Origin: Bremerella sp. P1
GTDB taxonomy: Bacteria > Planctomycetota > Planctomycetia > Pirellulales > Pirellulaceae
Direction of reading: 5' to 3'
Assembly: GCF_028748185.1 (NCBI RefSeq)
Contig: NZ_CP118164.1
Coordinates: 2,542,001 to 2,606,000, forward strand
Length of the DNA stretch: 64,000 nt
Every line of letters starts with the position of its first letter. Within the stretch, counting starts at the first letter, position 1. The notes under the pieces are model-generated. The model was not told where the DNA came from, searched no databases, and saw nothing but the letters and a program-made list of their open reading frames with translations. Shown here in pieces: positions 27,627-36,387 of the stretch. The translations under genes were made by a program, and so were the position numbers.

Positions 27627-28558
27627 TCGTAATTCCAACTCGCATGAAATCATGGTTGATGCTCCTGGCTTTGCTGCTCGTTTGCAGCGAAGCTTTTGGG
27701 GCGGTTGTCTATGTCAAAGGTCAGAAGGAACCGATCGCCGGCTTTGTCGAATCGGCCGACGACATGAGCATCCAACTGCGAATCGTAACACCGGAAGGTG
27801 ACGAGCTGAATCGCCGTATCCTCCGCAGCGAGATCGACCTGCTGCTTCAGCCGGTAAGCCCAAGCCGCTTGAGCCAACTCTCGCCCGATAACCCCAAGGC
27901 CTACCGCGAATACGCCGAAGAGCTGGTCGAGAAGACGTCCGATCCCGAAGCAGTCGAAACGGCTAAGCGTCTGTTCATGATTGCTGCCCATCTCGATCCG
28001 AAAGCGGAAGGACGAAGTGCACTTCTGGGGATGACCCCCCTGATGAACGATCCCCAAAGCGTGAAACAGCTTCGCGCGATGGCCTACCTGATTGATCCTT
28101 CCCATGACGCCTCGCTTTTGGAAGGCCAACAGCAGGCCGTAACCACGGGAGCCGCGCTCGACGAGTCGTTGCGTGAGGATGTCATCAAGGTTTTGCAGAT
28201 GCTTCGCCACGGCGAACGTGCCGATGCGCGGCAACAACTCCAGCGGGACGAGATCCGCAGCGCGATGCGGCAAGGGACCAGCAAGATCACGCCCGACGAG
28301 TGCCTGGCACTGGTTCAAGGTCTTTGCCCTGGCTGTGGACAAGGGCAGATTCCAGCCTACATGCTGCAGAAGCTTGTCGCGGCGGAACTGGAACTAAGGA
28401 CCAGCGAGGCGAGCGACGAAGTGAAACCGCAGTGGGGATTCTTCCTTGACGGAACGTTCCAAAAACCACTGCCGGTCCTATCCCTTGCCAAGGCAATCGG
28501 CTTCGATCCTCGGCAATGCGTTTATCGCGACGGAGAGTGGATAGAACCAGCGAAGTAG
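27623..28558 (+). CDS. Secreted hypothetical protein, last gene of the ExbBD operon
   Basis: 311 aa with a signal peptide (MKSWLMLLALLLVCSEAFGA). The first mature strand set reads VVYVKGQKEPIAGFVESADDMSIQLRI, resembling the small beta domain at the start of the 18320 gene product (RLILRDLRLIGNITVIGFDEEGVKV), then helices follow. Start ATG at 27623 overlaps the 1248-aa gene's stop (ATGA) and has GGAGG eight bases upstream; the ATG at 27644 is an alternative that keeps the signal peptide. The gene ends 9 nt before the stop of the convergent isomerase gene. Confidence 0.78.
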   Translation: MIVIPTRMKSWLMLLALLLVCSEAFGAVVYVKGQKEPIAGFVESADDMSIQLRIVTPEGDELNRRILRSEIDLLLQPVSPSRLSQLSPDNPKAYREYAEELVEKTSDPEAVETAKRLFMIAAHLDPKAEGRSALLGMTPLMNDPQSVKQLRAMAYLIDPSHDASLLEGQQQAVTTGAALDESLREDVIKVLQMLRHGERADARQQLQRDEIRSAMRQGTSKITPDECLALVQGLCPGCGQGQIPAYMLQKLVAAELELRTSEASDEVKPQWGFFLDGTFQKPLPVLSLAKAIGFDPRQCVYRDGEWIEPAK

Positions 28559-28567
28559 TCGCGGGTC

Positions 28568-29638
28568 CTACGGAGCGATGAATTCGTCACTGAATCGACG
28601 GACGAATGAGGGATCGATTTCCGAACCTTCTTCTTCACCGAAGTAGTAGACGTTCGAGTCGGAAATGTGACGATCGGCCACGTGGGCGAACAAGTACGCG
28701 GCCGCAGCAGCGCGAATATCGTCGACCATGTCTTCCCACTTCTTCTCGCCCCGCTTCTCTTCGTGGACTTTCATCAAGTGGATACCGAACTTGGTTTGAA
28801 TCGGACCGACCAGCTCACCGACAGGACGGGCGAACGTGGCTTCATGAATCCGAGGATCCAAGGGACCATGATGCTGGATCCAGCCCATGTCTCCGCCGTC
28901 CGCGGCACTAGGGGCCTGCGAGTGCAGTTTGACCGCGTCCTCGAAAGAGATTTCCCCTTGCTGGATGCGATCTCGCAGGAACACGGCTTCCCGGAAAGCC
29001 ACATCCCAGTCAAATTCCGCGGAGTTATCAGGATCGCCAAAGTAGACTTGCGATACACGCCGGGCCGTGCCGTCGAATCGTTCGTAATTCCGCTCGTAGT
29101 AGCGACGCAGGTTCGCTTCGGTCAAATAGCTTTCCAGGTAGCGCGACCAGACGATCTTCCAGGCCAGGTTACGGCGGAGCATGGCCTGATCGACCTTGCC
29201 GGAGGCGAGGAATTCATCCAATGACTGACCGCGAGTTGCCAGGGCCTGTTTGACCTCGGAAACGGCCAAGTCGACCTCTTGTTCGGTAGCACGGAATTTG
29301 GTCGTCTGCAGGTACGAAAGAATCACCTGGCGGCGCACCAACTGCGACATCACGGTCGAGCGATAAACCTGCAACGACGTCTCCGGCAGGTCATCGAACA
29401 CATTCAACCGCTGCAAATAGCGCTCGATCTCCACGTCATAAATCGGAACGTCATTCACGCTCGCGACGACCATCGCTCCCGTGGAAGGATGGATCAACGT
29501 TTCTTCGGGCAAGTAGGGGCCAAGTGAGGATTCGAAATCGCCTGATAGGCTCCATTGGTTCGCGGCTTCTGGCAAGACGATCAAACAGATCATCACCAGA
29601 ACGAACGTCGGAGATCCGATCCAGGGTTTTGACGACAT
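28568..29638 (-). CDS. Parvulin-type peptidyl-prolyl isomerase, SurA/PpiC-like
   Basis: 356 aa with an N-terminal hydrophobic signal or anchor (FVLVMICLIVLPEA). The first part resembles the SurA-type N-domain (VNDVPIYDVEIERYL, then ETSLQVYRSTVMSQLVRRQVILSYLQ). A C-terminal parvulin domain follows, with FEDAVKLHSQAPSAADGGDMGWI, GELVGPIQTKFGIHLMKV and the expected His. Such proteins fold outer-membrane or periplasmic proteins. Given how many secreted proteins are encoded nearby, a chaperone role in the envelope is likely. It is convergent with the ExbBD operon and downstream, on the same strand, of the STN-like gene. Confidence 0.88.
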   Translation of the reverse strand: MSSKPWIGSPTFVLVMICLIVLPEAANQWSLSGDFESSLGPYLPEETLIHPSTGAMVVASVNDVPIYDVEIERYLQRLNVFDDLPETSLQVYRSTVMSQLVRRQVILSYLQTTKFRATEQEVDLAVSEVKQALATRGQSLDEFLASGKVDQAMLRRNLAWKIVWSRYLESYLTEANLRRYYERNYERFDGTARRVSQVYFGDPDNSAEFDWDVAFREAVFLRDRIQQGEISFEDAVKLHSQAPSAADGGDMGWIQHHGPLDPRIHEATFARPVGELVGPIQTKFGIHLMKVHEEKRGEKKWEDMVDDIRAAAAAYLFAHVADRHISDSNVYYFGEEEGSEIDPSFVRRFSDEFIAP

Positions 29639-29710
29639 GGCTTGCTCTCAATTCTTTCGGATTCCAGTACCGCGTGCAGGTACGCTCCGCCAACTTGGCT
29701 TCCCGTGAAA

Positions 29711-31063
29711 CTACGGCAATGGAATATCGGTGAGCTCAAAGGATACCGGCAGCGAAATAATCGACGCCGGTGATCGATACACGAATTGGAAATCGCCTAC
29801 TTCTCGTTCCATAACAAACTTGTAAGACATGCCGACGGTATCGACATCGCGGTAGGTTTCTTCAAACCCGGCCATGTCGATACGTTCCCCGTCGGGGCCC
29901 TGCAAATATGCTTCGTTGTTGTAGACCCAGCCACGATGCGATTCGAGCGCGCCTTGCTCGTTCAACAATCGCAGCAGGATACTTGCCTCCCAGATATCAC
30001 CGTTGCGTCGAAATGCTTCGAGCACAACTTCAATCGTTCCGCGTGTGTCCTTCACGTTCCGCGCGGTCTCTAGCTTATCGAACTTGAACGTTTCGACGCG
30101 ACCAGGCATCAAGGCCACCATATCTCCCTTGAGGGTCGCGATCTTTTGCGAGTCCCGCTGGACGCCTCCCAGAGGAAGCTGAATGTCGACCGCCGAAACG
30201 CCTTGCAGCACTTCGGTATCGAGCGAACCCATTTGATTCTCGGCCGTCAGGCTTTTGCCTTGTTCGTCTTCGATCTTCAACTGATCAAGCGGTAACTTGA
30301 TGACAATCGGCTCGACGCGAGGTTCCCAGGCAACCTGTAAATTCAAGAACGTTCCACGCTGCGAGCGATCCGAAAGATTCAGAAACGATTCGACGCGGGT
30401 TGGTTCAAAGCGGAAGATCTCGCTGGTTCGCACCAAGGGATTCGGTTCGTCCGAGGAGGACTGCCGCGTTACGAAGGCCAACACGTTGGGCTGGCCTGCA
30501 TAGTGATAGGCCTCGAGATTCGTCTTGGTGAAGAGTTCCTCGACGGCTTTCCAGAACGGAACATCTTTCCAATCGACGCTCAACTTTGTGGCGTCAGCAC
30601 GCTGGCCGAAGTTGCGGCGATAGTCGACCAGTTTATTGCCGGTCTGTTCTTCGATCGCTCCCAGGATATCGGTCAGCGTCGCATCTTGAACCGTGAGCGT
30701 TACAAGCGATGCCTTGGCCGCGCTGTCAGCACGGGCCTTTTCCAGAATGGTCCGAATCCGCTGAAGCCGAGCCTTGGTTTCGGCCGGCGTGTTCGGTTTG
30801 ACCTGCGGAAGATACTCGATGGCCTTATGACCAAGCTCGATAATCTCTCGCTCCGCGCGTTGGCGATCCTCGAGCGTGTCAGAATCTAGACGACGTGCCC
30901 AAGCTTTCACTTGGTCCGACAAACTAGGTTCTGCATCTTGGGCATACAGGGGTCCTGCGAGCGCAAGCACGAGGCCCACCCACATGATGGTTCGAAGCGC
31001 GTCCATGAATAGGGTTAGGAATTTCTTCCAGAAAAGGTCATTTGAGATGAGGTGAGCAATCAT
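29711..31063 (-). CDS. Secreted protein with STN/secretin-like segment
   Basis: 450 aa. A hydrophobic signal (TIMWVGLVLALAGPLYAQ) lies about 25 residues in; the ATG at 31063 gives a long n-region, and an ATG at 31006 (MDALRTIM) would give a normal one. The mature N-terminus is a helical repeat (SDTLEDRQRAEREIIELG). The sequence VTLTVQDATLTDILGAIEEQTGNKLVDYR resembles the STN/secretin N0 pattern. A long beta-rich region follows. Such modules occur in planctomycete envelope proteins of unknown function. It lies 72 nt upstream of the isomerase gene and is divergent from the DUF1570-type gene. Confidence 0.72.
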   Translation of the reverse strand: MIAHLISNDLFWKKFLTLFMDALRTIMWVGLVLALAGPLYAQDAEPSLSDQVKAWARRLDSDTLEDRQRAEREIIELGHKAIEYLPQVKPNTPAETKARLQRIRTILEKARADSAAKASLVTLTVQDATLTDILGAIEEQTGNKLVDYRRNFGQRADATKLSVDWKDVPFWKAVEELFTKTNLEAYHYAGQPNVLAFVTRQSSSDEPNPLVRTSEIFRFEPTRVESFLNLSDRSQRGTFLNLQVAWEPRVEPIVIKLPLDQLKIEDEQGKSLTAENQMGSLDTEVLQGVSAVDIQLPLGGVQRDSQKIATLKGDMVALMPGRVETFKFDKLETARNVKDTRGTIEVVLEAFRRNGDIWEASILLRLLNEQGALESHRGWVYNNEAYLQGPDGERIDMAGFEETYRDVDTVGMSYKFVMEREVGDFQFVYRSPASIISLPVSFELTDIPLP

Positions 31064-31151
31064 TCTAGGGATTGTGGCGATAACTTTCCAGCAGAATCTT
31101 CGAAAGTTTCCCCCTCATTTGTAGGGGTTTTTTGTCGCGCGTAACCTACGC

Positions 31152-31168
31152 TTGTAAGGTATTTACAA
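31152..31168. promoter_or_regulatory. TTGTAA-N5-TTACAA inverted repeat, possible operator
   Basis: Perfect 6-bp arms (31152-31157 and 31163-31168) in the 135-nt region between the STN-like gene and the divergent DUF1570-type gene, 30 nt upstream of the ATG at 31199. TTGTAA followed by GATTAT 18 nt later could also serve as a weak promoter, in which case the palindrome would overlap the -35 box. Confidence 0.3.
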
Positions 31169-31198
31169 TTCCCCTGATTATGAACACCGGGTTTGGAT

Positions 31199-32317
31199 AT
31201 GAAATTCCTAGGGCTTTCTCTGCTGAGCGTAACGCTAGTTTTGCTACCGACTTGCCAGCATTTCACGGCCAAAGCCATCGCTCAGCAAGAGACTTACCCG
31301 GTGATGATTCAGCTGGATCTGAAAGATGAAACCATCCAGGCCACACCGGTGCTCGCGACCGAGCAAAGGGTGATCATGCTCGGCCAGGATGGTCGCATGT
31401 GGGACTTTGCTCCTCAGAATGCTTCCAATTTTGCGCAACTTGCCACGCCGTTTCGTCCCCTCCGGCAAAATGAAATGCGTGGTGATCTGCTCACGGAGTT
31501 CGGCCAAGGCTTCGATGTCACCGGCACGGGCAATTACCTGGTCGTGCATCCCGCTGGTCAGAAAGACGAGTGGGCCAACCAGTTTGAAACGCTCTTTCGT
31601 TCGTTCCAGCAATACTTCGCGGCTCGCGGCATTCTTCTGCAGCGGAACGAGTTTCCGCTGGTTGCTGTCGTCTTCCCAGATTTTCGTTCGTATCAGAAGT
31701 ACGCTGCCCGGGATGGCATGCGCGTATCGCCGGGTCTGGTCGGTTATTACTCGTCACGAACCAACCGCGTGGCGCTGTATGACGTGACCCACGGCAACCA
31801 CGACAATCCGATGTGGGCCGAGAACATGGCCACCATCATTCACGAGGCCACCCACCAAACGGCTTTTAACACTGGCCTACACAGCCGCTATGCTCCGCAG
31901 CCGAAGTGGCTTGTCGAAGGACTCGCGACCATGTTCGAAGCGCCCGGCGTGTGGGACTCGCGCAATCACTCGAACTTCCGCGACCGCGTGAACAAGACGC
32001 GGATGCTCGAGTTCCTGGAGTACGCCAAGACCCGACGAGCCCCCGGTTCGCTGGCCCAGTTCATCGCCACCGACGACGCCTACTACAAGCGTCCTTCCAC
32101 CGCCTACGGCGAAGGCTGGGCATTGGTCTTCTATCTCATCGAAACCCGTCCCCGGGAATTCGCCGCCTACGTGCGGACCGTCGCGGCACGCTCGGCCGAA
32201 GAGGGCTACACCACAGAAGAGCGTATGCGTGACTTCCGCGATGCGTTCGGTAGCGACTTCGATCAACTGGAAGCGTACTTCCTGCGGTACATCACCGACC
32301 TGCCGAACAAGATGTAA
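31199..32317 (+). CDS. DUF1570-type putative secreted metalloprotease
   Basis: 372 aa with an N-terminal hydrophobic signal ending near KAIAQQ. The central part carries HEATH (IIHEATHQTAFN), an HExxH-type zinc motif, preceded by VALYDVTHGNHDNPMWAEN and followed by PKWLVEGLATMFEAPG, in which the Glu could be the third ligand. This is the layout of DUF1570 proteins, common in planctomycetes. Substrate unknown. ATG at 31199 chosen over a TTG two codons earlier. The stop lies two bases from that of the convergent Trk-like gene. Confidence 0.85.
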   Translation: MKFLGLSLLSVTLVLLPTCQHFTAKAIAQQETYPVMIQLDLKDETIQATPVLATEQRVIMLGQDGRMWDFAPQNASNFAQLATPFRPLRQNEMRGDLLTEFGQGFDVTGTGNYLVVHPAGQKDEWANQFETLFRSFQQYFAARGILLQRNEFPLVAVVFPDFRSYQKYAARDGMRVSPGLVGYYSSRTNRVALYDVTHGNHDNPMWAENMATIIHEATHQTAFNTGLHSRYAPQPKWLVEGLATMFEAPGVWDSRNHSNFRDRVNKTRMLEFLEYAKTRRAPGSLAQFIATDDAYYKRPSTAYGEGWALVFYLIETRPREFAAYVRTVAARSAEEGYTTEERMRDFRDAFGSDFDQLEAYFLRYITDLPNKM

Positions 32318-32318
32318 G

Positions 32319-33125
32319 CTAAGGAGCGTTCTGTCCTTCCGCTTCTTCCCCCTTTTCCAACTCGTCCTGCTCGAGCTGGACCTGGATCCGCTTGTCGACC
32401 GCTCGGTGGTGATCCCAGTTGCCGCGGGAACCGGCTCGGCGTTCGTCGAGGTTCATCAGCACATCGCGTTGTCCGTACAGAATGACCGTGTCGCCCGCTT
32501 GTAGTCGCGTGTGACCGCGGGGAATGCCAATGTAATCGACACCGGGGCGATCGACCCCTAGGACCAGCACCCCTTCTTCTGAAAGCCGCAGGCCGGCCAG
32601 GTCGCGTTCGACGAGCCAGTCGGTTTCTTCGACGACCATCTCGATCACCATAAACCCGTGTGCCAGGTGCAACAGGCTCGAGTAGTCGGCCACTTCTAAA
32701 TCGGTCCACCGCCGCAGTGCCCATTCCACCAGGTTATTCAGGCGATGATCGACCCACTGGCTGCGACTGACGAACCATAAAACTGCCAGACCCGTGCCCA
32801 GGATGCCGAAGTTGATCCAGATATCTACCGGATCGTTTTCCCGGGTGTTAATGAACGAAAGCATGAGCGAACTCATCGCGGTCACGATCCCCGCATTTCC
32901 CAAAAGCATCAGCAGCATGATGATCTTGCGGCGTACCGGATGCTGCGTCACTTTGTCCGATTCCGAGGTCGTAAAGCCTGCCCCGGTGAACGCGGATCGA
33001 GCTTGAAACTGAGCCAGCTGATGCGAAAGCCCGGTCAAAACTAAGGCCATGGTCGCAATGCGCACGACCATTAACGACATGAGAATGACGATAAAAAGAG
33101 AGATGATCGGTATAAAGGACGCCAT
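32319..33125 (-). CDS. Trk-pore-like membrane protein with TrkA-C domain
   Basis: 268 aa. Residues 1-30 form a hydrophobic helix. The segment SAFTGAGFTTSESDKV, followed by PVRRKIIMLLMLLGNAGIVTAM, resembles the selectivity loop and next helix of Trk/Ktr K+ transporters (SAFxxAGFS). Another helix near residue 105 leads into a cytoplasmic TrkA-C/RCK-C-like domain (LAGLRLSEEGVLVLGVDR and RGHTRLQAGDTVILYG). It is far too short for a full TrkH. It could be a regulatory or channel-like protein with one pore motif per subunit. The tail is acidic. Confidence 0.72.
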   Translation of the reverse strand: MASFIPIISLFIVILMSLMVVRIATMALVLTGLSHQLAQFQARSAFTGAGFTTSESDKVTQHPVRRKIIMLLMLLGNAGIVTAMSSLMLSFINTRENDPVDIWINFGILGTGLAVLWFVSRSQWVDHRLNNLVEWALRRWTDLEVADYSSLLHLAHGFMVIEMVVEETDWLVERDLAGLRLSEEGVLVLGVDRPGVDYIGIPRGHTRLQAGDTVILYGQRDVLMNLDERRAGSRGNWDHHRAVDKRIQVQLEQDELEKGEEAEGQNAP

Positions 33126-33287
33126 TAGACTACAGTAAGCCCCTGAAAGCGTTTTGTGGACGATGTGGAAGTTGTGACTGCGTTAAGGTGCAAATCACGG
33201 ACCGGTGTTTTGCGAAGCCAATATTCGAGCCGCGGCACCGAAAAACTCGATAGCGCTACCGGAATCTTCTTTATCAATTATAAACCG

Positions 33288-33608
33288 ATGTCTGAACCGT
33301 TCGACTACAACAATGACGACCATGAAATCGCATTTGATTTGGGTCGCTTCCTGTACGCGTTCTTCGCCGGGCATTTCATCAAGCCGAAGACGCGGGGTCA
33401 ACAGATCGCGCGGCTGACGGCAATTCCCTCCATCGTGTTAGGCTTGGCGTCCCTGTGGTTGCTGGTGATGTTTCCACCATCCTTTGCCATGCAAGGCGTC
33501 GCCTGCCTGCTGGGACTGGCCTGGTTCAGCTACACGGCATGGGCCGTCTACGCGGTCGAGCAGATCTACGTGAAGGACCTGGAGCAGGCCCAGGGCGAAG
33601 AATTGTAG
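33288..33608 (+). CDS. Small two-helix membrane protein
   Basis: 106 aa starting MSEPFDYNNDDHEIAF. A soluble acidic N-terminus and a basic segment (IKPKTRGQQIAR) lead to two transmembrane helices (IPSIVLGLASLWLLVMF and GVACLLGLAWFSYTAWAVYAV). Predicted inner-membrane; function unknown. The ATG at 33288 is preferred to an earlier in-frame start at 33156, which would add 44 residues with no hydrophobic or conserved features. Divergent from the Trk-like gene by 162 nt. Confidence 0.65.
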   Translation: MSEPFDYNNDDHEIAFDLGRFLYAFFAGHFIKPKTRGQQIARLTAIPSIVLGLASLWLLVMFPPSFAMQGVACLLGLAWFSYTAWAVYAVEQIYVKDLEQAQGEEL

Positions 33609-33651
33609 TGGCTTATGAATCGAGGCAACTTGAATTAATCGGTGCCCGCGC

Positions 33652-34503
33652 TCATGCCGTCGCGCCGTAGGCAATTCCGTTGACATGTTCCGGCGCGCGG
33701 AACAGTTCCTTCCAGTGGATCGCGTCCTCCGAAATCAATACTCGTCCCTTCCAGGCAGAACCGAGATAGAGCCCGTCACCGTAGGTGCAGGTTTCCGGAG
33801 CGTTTTCATTTTCCACGCGTTTCCACGACTTTCCGTCGGTCGAAAAGTAGGTCGCCCCGAGACCAACGCCCACGAACTGCTGGCCGGTCCAAAGCAGCGA
33901 GTTGATGTGCTCCCCTTCGCGGCCGACTTCGCGGTGGCTCCAGACCAGACCGTCTTCGCTGGTCATGCGCAGCCCGTGCAGGCCTGCTCCGACATAGACT
34001 CCGTTGCCATAGGCAATGTCGATGAACGTATCGAGCTCTGGCAGTGGCTCGGCATCTTTCCACTGTGTGCCGTCTTTGCTCACGGCTACTCGCCCTTTCA
34101 CGCCGACGGCCACGAACTGATCTTTGCCGTAGGTTACGCGGAGAAGGAGCGGCTGCTTGTCGAACTTGGTTGGACCTTCCCAGCTGGTTCCATCCTGGCT
34201 GATCATGACAGTCGTCCAATGGCCGTCCGTATTGCCGCCCACTAAAAGATAGCGATTGTCTCCATAGGCGATGTCATACATGCGCCCATCGACTTCGTGC
34301 TCGCTTTGTTGCTGCCACGTTTTTCCATCGGGCGAGGAGAAGAAGAGCATCTTACCGCCGTAGGTAGCGAATGCGAGAAAACGCCCCTTGGCAAACTGGC
34401 AGCCTCGAAAGTAGTAGTTGTTCTTCTCGACAATCGGCTCAGACCACGTCCGACCATCCGCGGATGCGATTCGCAGACCCTGTTGTCCGTACGCAATAAA
34501 CAT
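33652..34503 (-). CDS. BNR/beta-propeller protein without signal peptide
   Basis: 283 aa made of repeating propeller blades of about 40 residues (SADGRTWSEP, SSPDGKTWQQ, ISQDGTSWEG, VSKDGTQWKD, TSEDGLVWSH, STDGKSWKRV, SEDAIHWKEL): seven S/T-x-D-G-x-x-W units, as in sialidase/BNR-like proteins. The start at 34503 leaves no signal peptide, and a stop codon 15 codons further upstream rules out a longer frame, so the product is either cytoplasmic or an N-terminally shortened copy of a secreted protein. No catalytic residues recognised. Confidence 0.75.
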   Translation of the reverse strand: MFIAYGQQGLRIASADGRTWSEPIVEKNNYYFRGCQFAKGRFLAFATYGGKMLFFSSPDGKTWQQQSEHEVDGRMYDIAYGDNRYLLVGGNTDGHWTTVMISQDGTSWEGPTKFDKQPLLLRVTYGKDQFVAVGVKGRVAVSKDGTQWKDAEPLPELDTFIDIAYGNGVYVGAGLHGLRMTSEDGLVWSHREVGREGEHINSLLWTGQQFVGVGLGATYFSTDGKSWKRVENENAPETCTYGDGLYLGSAWKGRVLISEDAIHWKELFRAPEHVNGIAYGATA

Positions 34504-34622
34504 GAAAAAAGCTGCCTTGGGGTGGGAAAGGGTGAGAGGCCTTTCCTATTGTAGTCCCCACGGCAGCTCATTAAATCCGGCGTTTGCCTCTGCCGGCACG
34601 TTGTTAGGTGGCTGAGTGTGCG

Positions 34623-35060
34623 TTACTCCTCGTCCGACTCGGCTTTCGCCAAACGACCGGAGAGTTGGTCGGGCTGGCTTAATTCGCTCCGCTGTTCTAT
34701 CGGAAACATATTCCGTTCCAGAACTTCCGGATCGTAGGTTGTCCACGTTTCACGGACGTTATCCGCGTAGACCTTGCGATCGACGTTCATGTCACGCCAG
34801 TGGCAGATGAACTGGTCTTGATGCCACGACTTGCGAGGAAGCTGATCGTCCGTCTTCAGCAGCCGCCAGGCGCGGACCTGAAATCGCTGGGATGCACTAT
34901 CCCATTGGTAGAAAATGAGTTGATTGATTACGAGACGGCCTTGAAGGTCGTACAAGTGATTAATTTCCACGAGATCGACACGGTCGACCACATGGGTTTC
35001 GACAGGGGAAGCCCCCATCGACGCCATCGTTAAGATGGACGCGACTACGAACGAGGTCAT
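34623..35060 (-). CDS. Small secreted hypothetical protein
   Basis: 145 aa with a hydrophobic N-terminus (MTSFVVASILTMASMGAS) likely to act as a signal. The mature part is beta-rich: VDRVDLVEINHLYDLQGRLVINQLIFYQW, QVRAWRLLKTDDQLPRK, WRDMNVDRKVYADNVRETWT. No known domain. The tail is acidic. It lies 119 nt from the propeller gene on the same strand. Function unknown. Confidence 0.65.
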   Translation of the reverse strand: MTSFVVASILTMASMGASPVETHVVDRVDLVEINHLYDLQGRLVINQLIFYQWDSASQRFQVRAWRLLKTDDQLPRKSWHQDQFICHWRDMNVDRKVYADNVRETWTTYDPEVLERNMFPIEQRSELSQPDQLSGRLAKAESDEE

Positions 35061-35535
35061 GCTCGTCTCCCTAGTACCAGTCGTTGGAAATGGAGAGTTC
35101 CGCGATCCTTCTGCGGAGCTACGGTGCGCAGGGTTTTCGTTCGCATTCCGGAATGCTGATGGACCCTAAAGCGAAACACGTGCCAAAACACTGTGTTGGT
35201 TACCGCGGACCGACCGTAAACCTAAAAGCCTGTTGACTTTTAAAAAAGCTAAAGTGAGCCGAATCACGGTCAGCTAGCGGAGCGCATCATTAACAATGCT
35301 CAAGCGAGGCGCACATACCTTTATGGATGCTTATTTCTTCAACAAGTTCGCTGGGCATCCATTTTATGCGTTCGATTCAATCCCTAAGTCAAAACCAACT
35401 CGCCCCAAACCCCCACAAGTTGCAACAAGATAAATAGACCTAACTGGGTCAAATAACGCGTATTTGGTAAGGAGCGAGAACAGGCGATACGATAGAAGTG
35501 CTGTTTGACGATTCACTTAGGGAGAACCAAATCGG
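35061..35535. other. Intergenic region upstream of the triple membrane-protein operon
   Basis: 475 nt without a plausible gene. It holds a candidate promoter, TTGGTA at 35464-35469 and TACGAT at 35488-35493 (18-nt spacer), about 40 nt before the ATG at 35536. The remainder is more A/T-rich than its flanks, with no clear RNA gene or repeat. Confidence 0.35.
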
Positions 35536-36387
35536 ATGAAATGGACCAGCCGGCAATGGCTTTCCCTGCTTTGGATACTGGCCGTCTTCGTCGGAGCTTT
35601 CCTTCTGCTGTTCGTAGCTCCCACCACGATCGGAGACTTCTGGTATATCCTGGTCACTCCTTTCGTCACGGCCGCACTGCTGGGCATTTGGCTAACTGCT
35701 GGTATCGGTCCCGTTTGGCTGCGGCTGCTGGGGATGCTCGTGGGGCAATGCTTGCTCGTCTTCGTCATGGCACTGACAAGCGGCGAAAACCCCGTCGGCT
35801 TTACCCCAGGTCTCGCGGCCACGACGGCTTCCACCGCGCTGGCGATGCTCGGGCTGGGATGCGTCGGCTCGTTCTTACCGATCCAATCGACGTGGAAAGT
35901 CCGCATCGCCCTTTGGGAGATCGTCGTCAGCATTGGGCTTATCGGCGTGACGTTGGCCATCGTTCGTTTGCTCTCGGAAATCTACCAGTGGGACTGGCCT
36001 GCATGGGCATCGCGGGCTGGGGTTCACTTCCTGGTGTTTGCACTCTTCACCGGGGCTATGATGACCATCGCCCTGCTGCCGCTGATTGTCACAGGCAAAA
36101 AACCACGTTGGTTCATGGGAACCATGTTGGCATTTGCGCTTGCCCTGATTCCACCCATCGAATCGATGACGTTCTCACTGCTTAGCTTATCCGGCGGAGA
36201 TATCGAACTGTTCTACGCCGCCCACATCGGCCAGACGGTGATGGCCCTGGCGATCATGATTCCTCTGGTCAACGCTTTCCCTGGAGTGCTCGTAAGACAG
36301 ACACCTCCCAAAGTAGAGCCGGGGGACCTGGTCGATGAAAAACCGGACCAGCCAAGCGTCGAACAAGATTTCGCGGACATGCAATGA
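35536..36387 (+). CDS. Polytopic membrane protein, first of three in a coupled array
   Basis: 283 aa with about seven hydrophobic segments (LLWILAVFVGAFLLLFVA, the GLAATTASTALAMLGLGCVGSF region, FLVFALFTGAMMTIALLPLIV) and a soluble tail ending SVEQDFADMQ. The next gene's product ends GEQDFAEMQ, so the tails are related although the membrane parts have diverged. An AGGGAGAA site precedes the ATG. The stop codon overlaps the next ATG (ATGA). Function unknown; no transporter signature seen. Confidence 0.75.
   Translation: MKWTSRQWLSLLWILAVFVGAFLLLFVAPTTIGDFWYILVTPFVTAALLGIWLTAGIGPVWLRLLGMLVGQCLLVFVMALTSGENPVGFTPGLAATTASTALAMLGLGCVGSFLPIQSTWKVRIALWEIVVSIGLIGVTLAIVRLLSEIYQWDWPAWASRAGVHFLVFALFTGAMMTIALLPLIVTGKKPRWFMGTMLAFALALIPPIESMTFSLLSLSGGDIELFYAAHIGQTVMALAIMIPLVNAFPGVLVRQTPPKVEPGDLVDEKPDQPSVEQDFADMQ

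Noticed and set aside
31013-31063. Upstream start for the STN-like gene as signal-peptide start
   Set aside because: Not fully rejected; the ATG at 31063 gives an unusually long n-region, so the ATG at 31006 is a serious alternative, but no ribosome site distinguishes them.
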